From positions 117,061 through 181,060 of the forward strand of contig DASPGM010000005.1 in assembly GCA_035620615.1 (NCBI GenBank): 64,000 nt of DNA, written 5' to 3'. Positions 55,270-62,702 of this stretch are shown one piece after another (position 1 is the first letter of the stretch; every line of letters begins with the position of its first letter). This DNA comes from CSP1-1 sp035620615. GTDB lineage: Archaea; Thermoproteota; Nitrososphaeria; Nitrososphaerales; Nitrosopumilaceae. The notes below the pieces were generated by a model. It did no database searches, was not told the DNA's origin, and saw only the letters and a list, made by a program, of their open reading frames with translations. Both the position numbers and the translations under genes were made by a program.

Positions 55270-55482
55270 TTATACAGAATGCATGTATAGGTCTTCGAAT
55301 TTATTTGAATTATGCTTTCGTAGCATAAACTGCATCAATGTTTCTTTAGAATATTCAATACCATGCTCTTCTGATGTATGCTTTGCAAATTCTTCTATCA
55401 TTAAGGAATCATCAATAGATTCTGAGACAAAAGCACACTCAAATCCATAGTCAACGCAGCAAAGTTTTCCCATACCACCCAT
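55270..55482 (-). CDS. DUF1059 small putative metal-binding protein
   Basis: 70 residues: 'KLCCVDYGFECAFVSESIDDS', 'EFAKHTSEEHGIEYS', close in pattern to 1776-1961. Two Cys at 8-9 and one at 16. Function unknown; the conserved Cys/His suggest metal binding. Confidence 0.82.
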   Translation of the reverse strand: MGGMGKLCCVDYGFECAFVSESIDDSLMIEEFAKHTSEEHGIEYSKETLMQFMLRKHNSNKFEDLYMHSV

Positions 55483-55598
55483 AGGAAGCAGAAGATTATA
55501 ACCAAATGTTTGTAAAATTTTCCATACATTATAGTAGGATAGGTTAAAAACGATCTAAATGAAATGATACCTTATCGTTTTTTATTTAATTGAAAAGT

Positions 55599-56177
55599 TT
55601 ATGCTGATATCTGCGGGGCAAGATATTTACTATCTTTTTCAGTTACAAGCTGTTGTTCTGATTTTTTTTGCATGTATTTCATAAATGAGTCAAAGGTTTT
55701 TTCATCAAATAACTGCCAACCAAATTTGTAAACATCAAGATCATAAGACTGGTAATCTTCTATAATATCACCAAACCAGGTTCTGTAAAGGTCTGCCTCT
55801 TTGTTTGCCTGCTCTATATTATTGAAAAACTTTAGCTCTATCCAATCAAAACTCCCATTAGACCTTGCAGAAAAATCACAAAAGGGGGCACTTGCCAAAT
55901 ACTCTTTCATGTCAGATAGTCTTTGAACAAAATCAACAGGAGACGAAAGCTTTACTGTGACCAGTCTAGGAACACCCATGCTAACTTTTTTCATATCAAC
56001 CACAGCAGTGTAACCTGTTATGATTTTATTACGCTCAAGTCTTGCAATTCGTTTTCCTAGTCCTCTTTCAGAAATTTTAATTCCTTCTAGAGATAATTTT
56101 TTTGTAATCTCTCTTGATGATTGTCTGCCATTTGCAATTAGCATGTTTAGAATTTTTTTGTCAAGGTCATCGATCAT
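55599..56177 (-). CDS. Lrp/AsnC-type transcriptional regulator
   Basis: 192 residues. N-terminal AsnC HTH 'DDLDKKILNMLIANGRQSSREITKKL...ISERGLGKRIARLERNKIITGYTAVVD', followed by a longer RAM-like ligand domain. It would bind DNA as a dimer or octamer and respond to an amino acid or other ligand. The palindrome at 56213-56257 just upstream is a likely autoregulatory site. Confidence 0.92.
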   Translation of the reverse strand: MIDDLDKKILNMLIANGRQSSREITKKLSLEGIKISERGLGKRIARLERNKIITGYTAVVDMKKVSMGVPRLVTVKLSSPVDFVQRLSDMKEYLASAPFCDFSARSNGSFDWIELKFFNNIEQANKEADLYRTWFGDIIEDYQSYDLDVYKFGWQLFDEKTFDSFMKYMQKKSEQQLVTEKDSKYLAPQISA

Positions 56178-56212
56178 GTAATATAATCCGTTTTAGAATC
56201 ATATGCCCAAGG

Positions 56213-56257
56213 GTTCAAAAGGTGAACTTTTCTTGTAAAAAAGTTTAGCTTTTGAAC
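56213..56257. promoter_or_regulatory. 45-bp nested palindrome in the Lrp/membrane-protein divergent region
   Basis: GTTCAAAAG (56213-56221) pairs with CTTTTGAAC (56249-56257), and inside it AACTTTT (56225-56231) pairs with AAAAGTT (56239-56245), with a 3x3 internal loop and 7-nt apical loop. The left part, GTTCAAAAGGTGAAC, is itself a 15-bp dyad of the size of Lrp sites. It lies 36-80 nt before the Lrp start codon, so an operator is the simplest reading. Confidence 0.5.
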
Positions 56258-56322
56258 TAGAGTGATGCCATTTGTCAGGTCTTATTCAAATAGTGGTCTT
56301 ATGGCTGCTCTATCGATAAGAC

Positions 56323-56544
56323 ATGAGCAACCAAATTTACGAAAAAATAGGCCAGTCAAGTATTTCAAAATACAGAATGGTCCTAATTCTGGCCCTTTTA
56401 CCAGTAGCATTAGCGCTGTACGCAAACAGCGTAAACTTTGCTGGAATCCCCCAGAGCATATCTACTGGGATTTATCCAGTCGCATTTACCCTCCTGTCAT
56501 GGGGTATGGCGATTCAGCAACTTGTTAAAATAAAAAAGAAGTAA
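56323..56544 (+). CDS. small two-helix membrane protein (73 aa)
   Basis: ATG at 56323. Two predicted membrane helices, at about 18-36 and 47-66, and a Lys-rich end. Divergent from the Lrp gene, so perhaps controlled by it. No recognised family. Confidence 0.65.
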   Translation: MSNQIYEKIGQSSISKYRMVLILALLPVALALYANSVNFAGIPQSISTGIYPVAFTLLSWGMAIQQLVKIKKK

Positions 56545-56685
56545 GAAATAGACTTCCTGCAATAATCAGACGCTTACTTTTTTTCCCATTTTTTTCTTTT
56601 TTAAAAAACTTATTTGAGGATTTTTTGCCAAAAATACTCTACCAAAAGATCTATTAACTACCTTTGATCAGAGTCGGCGGGGAAA

Positions 56686-56766
56686 ATGTCAAGCGAGATA
56701 AAAAATTGGTGGGCAGATTTTAAAGACCTAGAGTACGATATAGAAAAGATACATGACCTCAATTAA
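56686..56766 (+). CDS. possible 26-aa microprotein
   Basis: ATG to TAA, acidic amphipathic helix with 'NWWADF' and 'LEYDIEKIHDLN'. Preceded by a GGCGGGG purine-rich stretch that could be a ribosome site. Low certainty, given its length. Confidence 0.35.
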   Translation: MSSEIKNWWADFKDLEYDIEKIHDLN

Positions 56767-56783
56767 AATAAAAAATTAAAATG

Positions 56784-56927
56784 CTAACAATTACAGCTTG
56801 GGCCTTTGCCTGATTTTGTGTGTGCCTTTATCATATGGCGAAGCATACGTTCGGTTTCTGAAAATTCCATTCCGCATTCCTTGCAAATGGTTCCAGTTAT
56901 CTGCTTTTCTCGTCTAAAAAATCCCAT
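56784..56927 (-). CDS. small zinc-finger protein (47 aa)
   Basis: ATG at 56927. 'CKECGMEF...RMLRHMIKAH' is a C2H2-type finger (CxxC...HxxxH), with a further CNC at the C-terminus. It is basic at the N-terminus (MGFFRREK). Convergent with the 26-codon frame at 56686. Confidence 0.65.
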   Translation of the reverse strand: MGFFRREKQITGTICKECGMEFSETERMLRHMIKAHTKSGKGPSCNC

Positions 56928-57064
56928 TAAAAATGCTAATTTTTTGCACATTTAATAAGTTTAGCCCTAATTTATTAGACAATCTAGAGTGTAGCAATCT
57001 GGACACACATAGAATAATACATTATTTTTTGAATGTTATTTTAAGGATAAGGCAGGTGAGATAT

Positions 57065-57382
57065 GTGGATAAAAAGAAATTCCAGTTAGAGTTTTTCACT
57101 CAGTTTCTTGAGGAAAAAAACCTCCAGGAAAAATGGGATAAATTCAAAGAGGAGAATACTTTTGAGCTTGCAAAAATATTTCGAAGCCAAGCAGGAATAA
57201 AGGAAGCATATAATGACTTTTTAGCTGAGACATTAGGAATTAATCTTCGACCAAATATTCTTGTGCCCCATGATTCGACCAAACCTAGTCTTACTGCAAC
57301 TGAGGTCAATGTTTTGTTACAGTCTGATGCTGGTCAAAAGAATTTAAGAAAATGGGGATACCTAAAAAACGAACAAATCTAA
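57065..57382 (+). CDS. small helical protein of unknown function (105 aa)
   Basis: GTG at 57065, preceded by AGGTGA at the proper distance for a ribosome site; the frame is open to 56933, but that part looks non-coding. 'KFQLEFFTQFLEEKNLQEKWDKFKEENTFELAKIF' suggests helices, and the tail 'LTATEVNVLLQSDAGQKNLRKWGYLK' is basic. No domain recognised. Confidence 0.6.
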   Translation: MDKKKFQLEFFTQFLEEKNLQEKWDKFKEENTFELAKIFRSQAGIKEAYNDFLAETLGINLRPNILVPHDSTKPSLTATEVNVLLQSDAGQKNLRKWGYLKNEQI

Positions 57383-57400
57383 AAAATAAAAAAAGAGGTT

Positions 57401-57871
57401 TTAAGACAAATCAGATTCTACTGAAGCAGGTCTTATTGAGGGACTTCTATCATGCATTGCAGAGATGTAAAAGAGTTCATAGGTTCTTTCATCGGAATCA
57501 GATGAAACTGCAACTCCTTTGACCATGTACAGGTTACCGTGCTGAAGTTCAGCGATTTTTTCACCTGTAATTTTTACATCAAAGGTTTTTCCTTCTCGAT
57601 TTTCAACGGTACCAGATGCATCAAATGATGTCTTATCGTCTCGAATTTCGAAGGTCCACGTATCAGGAATTACTGAGAAAACATGTCTGCCATCCTTCTT
57701 TCCAACTACAAATGTTCCCTGTTTGATTTTTAATTCTGGGGCAACATCTGTATTCTGATTCTCTGACACTATTCCCATTCTAAAATGAGAGCGCCATCCT
57801 TGTTCATCTGCACTTACAGCTGCACCAGTACCAACTAGAACAGTATGTGGTCTGACATGTTTTTCAATCAC
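57401..57871 (-). CDS. secreted-type domain protein of unknown function, separated from its signal peptide by a stop
   Basis: 156 residues if started from the GTG at 57871. All-beta pattern ('GTFVVGKKDGRHVFSVIPDTWTFEIRDDKTSFDASGTVENREGKTFDVKITG'). No signal peptide of its own. In the same frame immediately upstream, two codons and a TAA (57878-57880) separate it from a classic signal peptide (57881-57988). The intact protein would run from 57988 to 57401, about 195 residues. Confidence 0.7.
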   Translation of the reverse strand: MIEKHVRPHTVLVGTGAAVSADEQGWRSHFRMGIVSENQNTDVAPELKIKQGTFVVGKKDGRHVFSVIPDTWTFEIRDDKTSFDASGTVENREGKTFDVKITGEKIAELQHGNLYMVKGVAVSSDSDERTYELFYISAMHDRSPSIRPASVESDLS

Positions 57872-57877
57872 TGGTCT

Positions 57878-57988
57878 TTAAAGATCTGTTTCTTGGGCAA
57901 ATGCGGTGCTATAAGTCATCATCGATACTGATAGCATTGCTGCCATCACAATCAATCCTGCAATGATTTTCTTGTTTTGTTTTTGCAT
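57878..57988 (-). pseudogene. signal-peptide fragment cut off by an in-frame TAA
   Basis: ATG at 57988: MQKQNKKIIAGLIVMAAM..., hydrophobic core to about 27, cleavage probably after 'STAFA' at residue 31, then QETDL and TAA. The next codons, AGA CCA GTG, continue the same frame into 57401-57871. Only one base (TAA versus CAA) would restore a full secreted protein. Either a nonsense mutation, readthrough, or a sequencing error. Confidence 0.6.
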
Positions 57989-58122
57989 TATTAAAAATGC
58001 AAATTTAGTTTTTTGGTTATAAAGAACTGGCAGATCTTCTCAGTAAAAATTCTCAGTAAAATTCCTAAGCAAATATTATAAGTGATGAGAAAATTTACGC
58101 TTATTTTTAGATATGAAAAAAT

Positions 58123-58716
58123 TTAGATTGTTTTTACTTTGAGGCCTTGATAAATTGCTCCATCATTGATAAATTTCAACTTTATTGCATCAGAGGATGT
58201 AGATAGTGCCTCTACAGAGTAAGACAGACATTTGTTAGGAAGAAGGTTTTTCGAAGATTTTCCAATGAATTTTTCTATGTTAGTTTCAATGAGAAAGCTT
58301 GGTTTTGCTATTCCTGTTTCAGCAGCACATGCTTGAAATTTAATAAAATATTTGTCTTTTGTTGTTTTTAATTTTTGAATAATTTTAACAGTCTTTAAAT
58401 CTGATTTACCAAGATTTGAGTTAGACTTTGCTTTATCAATTTTATCAAAATAACTATCTAGTTTTTCTTTTCCAGGAAAAGTCCAGTTTGGGTCTTTGTA
58501 TAGTTTAATACAATCAGGGTAAATTGCCCTATAGGAATATTGTGCACGAAACGCTTCTGCACCAAGCTCCCTATATTTGAGATAAAGTTTTTCACAGTCC
58601 TTGAGAACTGTAGGAGATATTGCTTTTTCTGCAGTTACATTACTAGATAATGCTGGAGACAATACGAGACTGGCTATTCCAATAAGTGCAAGTACAACTT
58701 GATTTTTTTTAATCAT
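58123..58716 (-). CDS. secreted protein of unknown function
   Basis: 197 residues. Signal peptide to about 29 ('VLALIGIASLVLSPALSSNVTA'). The mature part is basic with Cys at about 40, 70, 128 and 163 that could form disulfides, and has no recognised domain. It is transcribed leftward; upstream is an AT-rich gap. Confidence 0.65.
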   Translation of the reverse strand: MIKKNQVVLALIGIASLVLSPALSSNVTAEKAISPTVLKDCEKLYLKYRELGAEAFRAQYSYRAIYPDCIKLYKDPNWTFPGKEKLDSYFDKIDKAKSNSNLGKSDLKTVKIIQKLKTTKDKYFIKFQACAAETGIAKPSFLIETNIEKFIGKSSKNLLPNKCLSYSVEALSTSSDAIKLKFINDGAIYQGLKVKTI

Positions 58717-59015
58717 ACCTCAAAAGAGAAATAGGAATGATAATACGATACCTTTTGATTTGTGGCATGCTATAGATCTGAGAAGGGATGCCACAGAAAA
58801 AAAAATATTTTCAAATAATATTTTAAAAAAAACCTTTCAGAGGTGAAATAAAAATATCCCAAAAAAGATCCCAAAATAAAAAAAGGAAAAATTCTGCAGA
58901 TGGTGAAGGAATAATGCCTCTCTAATAATGATTTTAAGAGTGAACTCGATTGATGAAGCAAAAAATGTGCTGAAACTGAATTTATTTTTGAAAATCTTAT
59001 TTCCAAGTTTGATTA
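58717..59015. other. AT-rich intergenic gap, no gene seen
   Basis: 300 nt between divergent genes. It shows A/T runs (for example 58799-58815) but no Cys or hydrophobic coding pattern in any frame. A 78-codon reverse frame covering 58770-59006 has low-quality composition. Confidence 0.4.
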
Positions 59016-59204
59016 ATGGGATATATGATACACCATTGTTATATATGCGACCAGATTTTTGATTCTAAAGAAAAATTATATGATCATTTAGATGTTCATT
59101 CAAACCCTGGACAATCCTCATTAAGTGAAGACGAAATTATGGAACAATTCAAAGCAACTAAAAGTGGCGAACCCTCAAGAATGTCAGGAAAATCAAAAAA
59201 GTAA
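59016..59204 (+). CDS. C2H2-type zinc-finger protein (62 aa)
   Basis: ATG at 59016. 'CYICDQIFDSKEKLYDHLDVH' is a C2H2 finger (CxxC, 12 residues, HxxxH). The rest is polar, 'EQFKATKSGEPSRMSGKSKK', with a basic end. Possibly DNA- or RNA-binding. The phasin-like gene begins on the opposite strand downstream. Confidence 0.75.
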   Translation: MGYMIHHCYICDQIFDSKEKLYDHLDVHSNPGQSSLSEDEIMEQFKATKSGEPSRMSGKSKK

Positions 59205-59218
59205 ATTAATTTTTTGGT

Positions 59219-59707
59219 TTATTTTTGAAAATGCAAATTATATTGAGATAACATATTTGAATAAATTTGCATCATTACCTGAGCAGATTTATCAAATGAT
59301 TCTATTGCAGCTAGTCGCATTTTAACATATGAATCTAAAATTTGGGTAGATGTATCAATTTGGGATGAAATAATATCTTTATATGTTTTTGAAAAATTTT
59401 CAAATGATTTGAGTGTATTTTGATCAATTTCTAATTTATCAAAAAATTCCTTTTCTGCAATATAACATGTCCCAAAGATTTGATCAAATGAATGCAAATA
59501 CGCAGTGTATAGATCAGAATACTGCTGCAAGTATGAAGGAACTTGAAATTCCATTTTTTTTATAATACTAGATGTATTGTTTTTCATGATATCACAGATT
59601 GAGATTTTTGGTTGAGAGGATTTTTTTGTCGATTTTTTTTGATTATGATTATTTTGAGGAGTTTGAAGAATATCTGATTCGGATTGAGATTCAATTAATG
59701 ATGCCAT
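59219..59707 (-). CDS. phasin-like protein (second, unlinked)
   Basis: 162 residues. Ser/Gln-rich first 35, then long helices with 'YLQQYSDLYTAYLHSFDQIFGTCYIAEKEFFDKLEI' and 'LDSYVKMRLAAIESFDKSAQVMMQIYSNMLSQY', similar in helix character to 48580-49005. It lacks the AbrB domain. A second candidate PHA granule coat protein about 10 kb away from the main cluster. Confidence 0.6.
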   Translation of the reverse strand: MASLIESQSESDILQTPQNNHNQKKSTKKSSQPKISICDIMKNNTSSIIKKMEFQVPSYLQQYSDLYTAYLHSFDQIFGTCYIAEKEFFDKLEIDQNTLKSFENFSKTYKDIISSQIDTSTQILDSYVKMRLAAIESFDKSAQVMMQIYSNMLSQYNLHFQK

Positions 59708-59835
59708 GTAATCTAAAAGTATGATCTAAGTATAAAAACTCATGTAGAATAATAATGGAAATGTATAATTTTCAAATAAGATAATCAGTTCTTTAAATTA
59801 TATATTAAAAATTAAAATGGTGTTTGGGAGAAAAA

Positions 59836-60000
59836 TTGAAGGTGTATTTGTGTAGAGAATGGAAAGATGGAATAATTATTACTGCTCCAAAAATATTTGA
59901 TTCAGAAGAAAAAGCAAGATTTTATTGTGAAAAACAAAACAAAAAAACAACTTCTTCCATATATCATAAATGGGAATATGAAGCATATGAGGTTGAATAG
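59836..60000 (+). CDS. small protein of unknown function (54 aa)
   Basis: TTG start at 59836 to TAG at 60000. 'YLCREWKDGIIITAPKIFDSEEKARFYCEKQ' suggests a small fold with Cys6 and Cys31. Acidic C-terminus 'WEYEAYEVE'. The nearest recognisable pattern is unclear. The following 240 nt to 60242 is AT-rich, with only a 17-codon ATG frame near 60109. Confidence 0.5.
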   Translation: MKVYLCREWKDGIIITAPKIFDSEEKARFYCEKQNKKTTSSIYHKWEYEAYEVE

Positions 60001-60242
60001 ATATTTTCTCTATGCAAAAAAATATTATTAATTTTAGCTAAAATGAAAAGTTAGTACTATACTATTTGCATAATTTCATTTAATAAAGATAAAAAATTTG
60101 TCGCTATTAATGTTAAATCCTATAAGAAATGTGGAAAAAGAGTTTGAAGCGTTAACCGAATAAAATTACTGTTCTCCAGAATACACATATCTTGAAAATT
60201 AGTTCTAAAAAATCTTAATTCCTAGTTAGATGAGTTAAAAAC

Positions 60243-60467
60243 GTGAAAAAAGCTGCTATAATAGCATGCATAGTTGCGGTTGGGGTAGTTGGAATTTTGG
60301 TAGGGGTAGGAGTATCAAATGATGCACCAAATCAAACAGATTATGAAAGAACTTTACAAGAATCAGTTTCATCAAAATCAGAACCCCAAACTCCATCTCC
60401 TAATGGAACAACGATTGTAAGAGAAATTGGTGAGACTATTGAAGGAAGTAATACCCCTAAACCTTAA
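60243..60467 (+). CDS. small membrane-anchored or secreted protein (74 aa)
   Basis: GTG start. Hydrophobic 4-26 (AAIIACIVAVGVVGILVGVGV) then a Pro/Ser/Thr/Glu-rich tail to 'SNTPKP'. A single anchor with an unstructured extracellular tail. Next gene on the strand is the nuclease-like protein, 47 nt away. Confidence 0.6.
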   Translation: MKKAAIIACIVAVGVVGILVGVGVSNDAPNQTDYERTLQESVSSKSEPQTPSPNGTTIVREIGETIEGSNTPKP

Positions 60468-60514
60468 GCTATTTATGATTAATTTATCAATGATGAATTT
60501 TGATTTAGTCTAGA

Positions 60515-61177
60515 TTGCCAAAAGTTGCTTTTGCAGTAATAGCGGTTCTAGTAGTTTTAATTATTTTTGTGGTGGTAGGATTTTTGTTACAACCTGATGA
60601 TAAATCAAGACCTGCAATATGCAAGGGAAATGCTGCCTGTTTTAGTGGAAAAGTTACTGCAGTAACTGATGGGGATACTATCAAGGTTGATGGGAAAACA
60701 ATTAGACTAGCATTATCATCAACTCCAGAGTTACATGAGAGTTCTGGGATTAATGCAAGAGAGTATGTTTTGAAGGTTTGTCCTGTTGGAAGTATAGCAA
60801 TAGTTGATGAAGATGATGGGCAACAGGAAGGAAGCTATGGTAGAACTGTTGCGGCAATATATTGTGGCGATAAGCTTCTAAATTCTGCAATTTTAGATTC
60901 TAAGATTGGAGTAATTAGTAGAGAGTTTTGCAAATCTAGTGAGTTTGGAAATGAGGATTGGGCAAAAAGAAACGGATGCGATAATTTTGAAACACCAATT
61001 GTTGTCCCATCACAACCAAAAGAAAGTGTTTGTGAGCCATCATATCCTACTTTATGTATTCCTCTTGATTCACACGACTTGGATTGTGGAGAGATTCCAT
61101 ATCGAAACTTTAAGGTCTTATCGCCAGACCCACATGGATTTGATGGAGATAATAATGGAATTGGTTGTGAATCTTAG
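60515..61177 (+). CDS. membrane-anchored SNase-like nuclease with Excalibur-type C-terminus
   Basis: 220 residues, TTG start. Membrane helix 4-27. SNase/TNase domain about 42-150: 'GKVTAVTDGDTIKVDGKTIRLALSSTPE', 'GINAREYVLKVCPVGSIAIVDEDDGQQEGSYGRTVAAIYC'. The C-terminal 'LDCGEIPYRNFKVLSPDPHGFDGDNNGIGCES' is an Excalibur-type Ca-binding motif with D-x-D-x-D-N-x. Probably an extracellular nuclease-like protein; the usual catalytic Arg/Glu pair is partly kept (SYGRTVA). Confidence 0.8.
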   Translation: MPKVAFAVIAVLVVLIIFVVVGFLLQPDDKSRPAICKGNAACFSGKVTAVTDGDTIKVDGKTIRLALSSTPELHESSGINAREYVLKVCPVGSIAIVDEDDGQQEGSYGRTVAAIYCGDKLLNSAILDSKIGVISREFCKSSEFGNEDWAKRNGCDNFETPIVVPSQPKESVCEPSYPTLCIPLDSHDLDCGEIPYRNFKVLSPDPHGFDGDNNGIGCES

Positions 61178-61238
61178 AAAGATGTAAACTATTTGGACTC
61201 AAACAATAAAACTTTGTAATTGATAAATCATTTTTCAA

Positions 61239-61409
61239 TTATATCGTTAACAATTCTTTTTTAAAATCATCTGCGCTTCGTTCAAATCCACACATTCTGC
61301 AAATTTGCCAGCTTCGCTCTTTGAGAATACCTAATGGAGCATCATATCTTACAGAATACATTTTTCCATAACAGGAAGGACACGATATGGGTATGTCAAT
61401 CTGTGTCAT
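61239..61409 (-). CDS. zinc-ribbon protein (56 aa)
   Basis: ATG at 61409. CPSC at 10-13 and CRMC at 37-40, with 'FERSADDF' at the end, a standard zinc ribbon. The start lies within the 3' end of the preceding small ORF (61396-61539), overlapping by 14 nt, so translation may be coupled. Confidence 0.7.
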   Translation of the reverse strand: MTQIDIPISCPSCYGKMYSVRYDAPLGILKERSWQICRMCGFERSADDFKKELLTI

Positions 61410-61539
61410 TTAGATCCCCTGGTATCCTTTTTTTTAGATTAGTTACAATTTCATCAGATTCGGTTTTTTCAAACAATTGGAATACTGAACATTTTGTATC
61501 ATTTTTTCTTCCAATTAATTGTGAGTTTTTTTGCATCAT
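61396..61539 (-). CDS. small charged protein upstream of the zinc ribbon (47 aa)
   Basis: ATG at 61539 (a second ATG 3 nt inside) to TGA at 61396. Helical, charged ('FQLFEKTESDEIVTNLKKRIPGDLNDTD'), one Cys. Its end overlaps the ATG of the zinc-ribbon gene in another frame. Modest support. Confidence 0.45.
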   Translation of the reverse strand: MMQKNSQLIGRKNDTKCSVFQLFEKTESDEIVTNLKKRIPGDLNDTD

Positions 61540-61652
61540 AGGCCAGTTCTAGGAACATTATTAGTTAATACCTAGACATTTGTGGCATGCCTTGTAAAGA
61601 AAACTATTCTTAAAAAAATATAAAAAAATGGATAAATAATGAAAAGAGAGGT

Positions 61653-62009
61653 TTACTTTCTCTTTGCTTCATCCATTATTCTTGACAGCTTGCCTCTAAA
61701 GTCTGACTCGATTTTACTTGATTCCATTAATGAGAATATTTTCTTTGAGAACGCCTCAAGAGTTGCTTCAGCTCCTTTGTCAATTATTTCTCCATATGCT
61801 TTTAGCATCTTTTCTTTTAGCTTGTCCTTTTTTACCTCATACATTGCATCAAATGCTGCCTTGTGCCACAGATTTACCATAAAATCTTGTGAGCTAATAT
61901 TTGGATTACATCCTGGACAGCCTTGTCCTCCACAAGGGCATTCTTGTCCTGATGATCCACAACAGCTACTAGTAGTTGAGCATTCTGGGCCACAACATTG
62001 TCCTTCCAT
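61653..62009 (-). CDS. Cys-rich N-terminal protein (118 aa), possibly metal-binding
   Basis: Nine Cys in the first 34 residues (5, 6, 10, 16, 17, 24, 26, 31, 34) with CC pairs and a CPC group, then a long helical domain of about 85 residues. The Cys-Gly-rich head looks like a metallothionein-type metal-binding region. AGGAGGTGA a few bases before the ATG is a strong ribosome site. Divergent from an HxlR regulator (62278) that also has CC pairs. Confidence 0.7.
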   Translation of the reverse strand: MEGQCCGPECSTTSSCCGSSGQECPCGGQGCPGCNPNISSQDFMVNLWHKAAFDAMYEVKKDKLKEKMLKAYGEIIDKGAEATLEAFSKKIFSLMESSKIESDFRGKLSRIMDEAKRK

Positions 62010-62015
62010 CTTCTT

Positions 62016-62132
62016 TCATTCACCTCCTAGTATTTTTGATAAGCTAGATGAATCATTTAGAAATAAATCTAAAAATAATTTTTGAGCTATGAACGGGGCA
62101 CTGGGCTGGGGGATTTGTATTTCTTTCATCAT
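62016..62132 (-). CDS. leader-type microprotein (38 aa) before the Cys-rich gene
   Basis: ATG ATG at 62132 to TGA at 62016, ending 7 nt before the Cys-rich gene's start. Sequence 'KEIQIPQPSAPFIAQK...LDLFLNDSSS'. The 3' end contains the ribosome site for the next gene, so it may act as a leader or a coupling ORF. Low to moderate support. Confidence 0.4.
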   Translation of the reverse strand: MMKEIQIPQPSAPFIAQKLFLDLFLNDSSSLSKILGGE

Positions 62133-62142
62133 CTAACTTACC

Positions 62143-62277
62143 TTAGTATAGTGACTAACACTAGGTAATTTAAAGCAGCTAGTGAAATACTGGAAATCAA
62201 CTTTCCCTTTAGTAACTTACTCTTTATTAGTAACTATAGATAAGTAAGTATATATCTAATCTACATGGGTAAATGTT
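62143..62277. promoter_or_regulatory. divergent promoter with TTAGT/ACT repeats between HxlR and Cys-rich genes
   Basis: TTAGT...ACTAA inverted arms at 62143-62158, CACTAG/CTAGTG arms at 62159-62164 and 62179-62184, and a direct repeat TTAGTAACT at 62209-62217 and 62227-62235 (18-bp spacing). TATATAT at 62249-62255 lies about 23-29 nt before the HxlR ATG (62278), suggesting a leaderless mRNA. TTTAAATT on the other strand near 62170 could be a TATA box for the Cys-rich side. The repeats are operator-like. Confidence 0.55.
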
Positions 62278-62682
62278 ATGAAAAACGTTAATGATTCTAT
62301 GGCAAATACAAAGTGTTGTCCTATTGATAATACTTTTAAGCTGATTGGAAAAAGATTTACCGTTCATATTTTACGCAACATGATGATGATGGGCCAAACT
62401 CGATTCAATGAATTTCTAGATTCAATAGAGGATGTTAATCCAAAAACACTATCAGCACGATTACGAGAGTTGGAAAAAAGTCGTTTGATTGAGAGAAAAG
62501 TTTACAATGAAACTCCAATTAGAATCGAATATCATTTAACTGAAAAAGGACAAAAATTACGCTCAATTTTAGAGCAAATGGCAGCATTTTCAATGAGATA
62601 TTGCTGTAGCGATATTTTCAAGGATGGTAAACCAAGAACACTACGTCAGGGATTAGGGGTTGCCCCTACCATAATCAAATAA
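62278..62682 (+). CDS. HxlR/DUF24-type transcriptional regulator with CC pairs
   Basis: 134 residues. Winged helix 'FKLIGKRFTVHILRNMMMMGQTRFNEFLDSIEDVNPKTLSARLRELEKSRLIERKVYNETPIRIEYHLTEKG' fits HxlR. Cys13-Cys14 sit in the N-terminal position of the redox-active Cys of HxlR proteins, and Cys109-Cys110 near the C-terminus may form a second site. Likely a redox or metal sensor controlling itself and the divergent Cys-rich gene. Leaderless start. Confidence 0.88.
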   Translation: MKNVNDSMANTKCCPIDNTFKLIGKRFTVHILRNMMMMGQTRFNEFLDSIEDVNPKTLSARLRELEKSRLIERKVYNETPIRIEYHLTEKGQKLRSILEQMAAFSMRYCCSDIFKDGKPRTLRQGLGVAPTIIK

Positions 62683-62702
62683 TTTTTTACAGGATTTTAA
62701 TT

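Noticed and set aside
56933..57064. N-terminal extension of the 57065 gene
   Set aside because: Low-complexity, Leu/Phe/Ile/Asn-rich and not continuous in character with the rest; the GTG at 57065 has a better ribosome site.
58770..59006. 78-codon reverse ORF
   Set aside because: Mostly Phe/Ser/Leu from A/T runs read in reverse; no conserved pattern and no ribosome site.
60109..60162. 17-codon ORF in the gap before 60243
   Set aside because: Too short, without Cys, hydrophobic or ribosome-site support.
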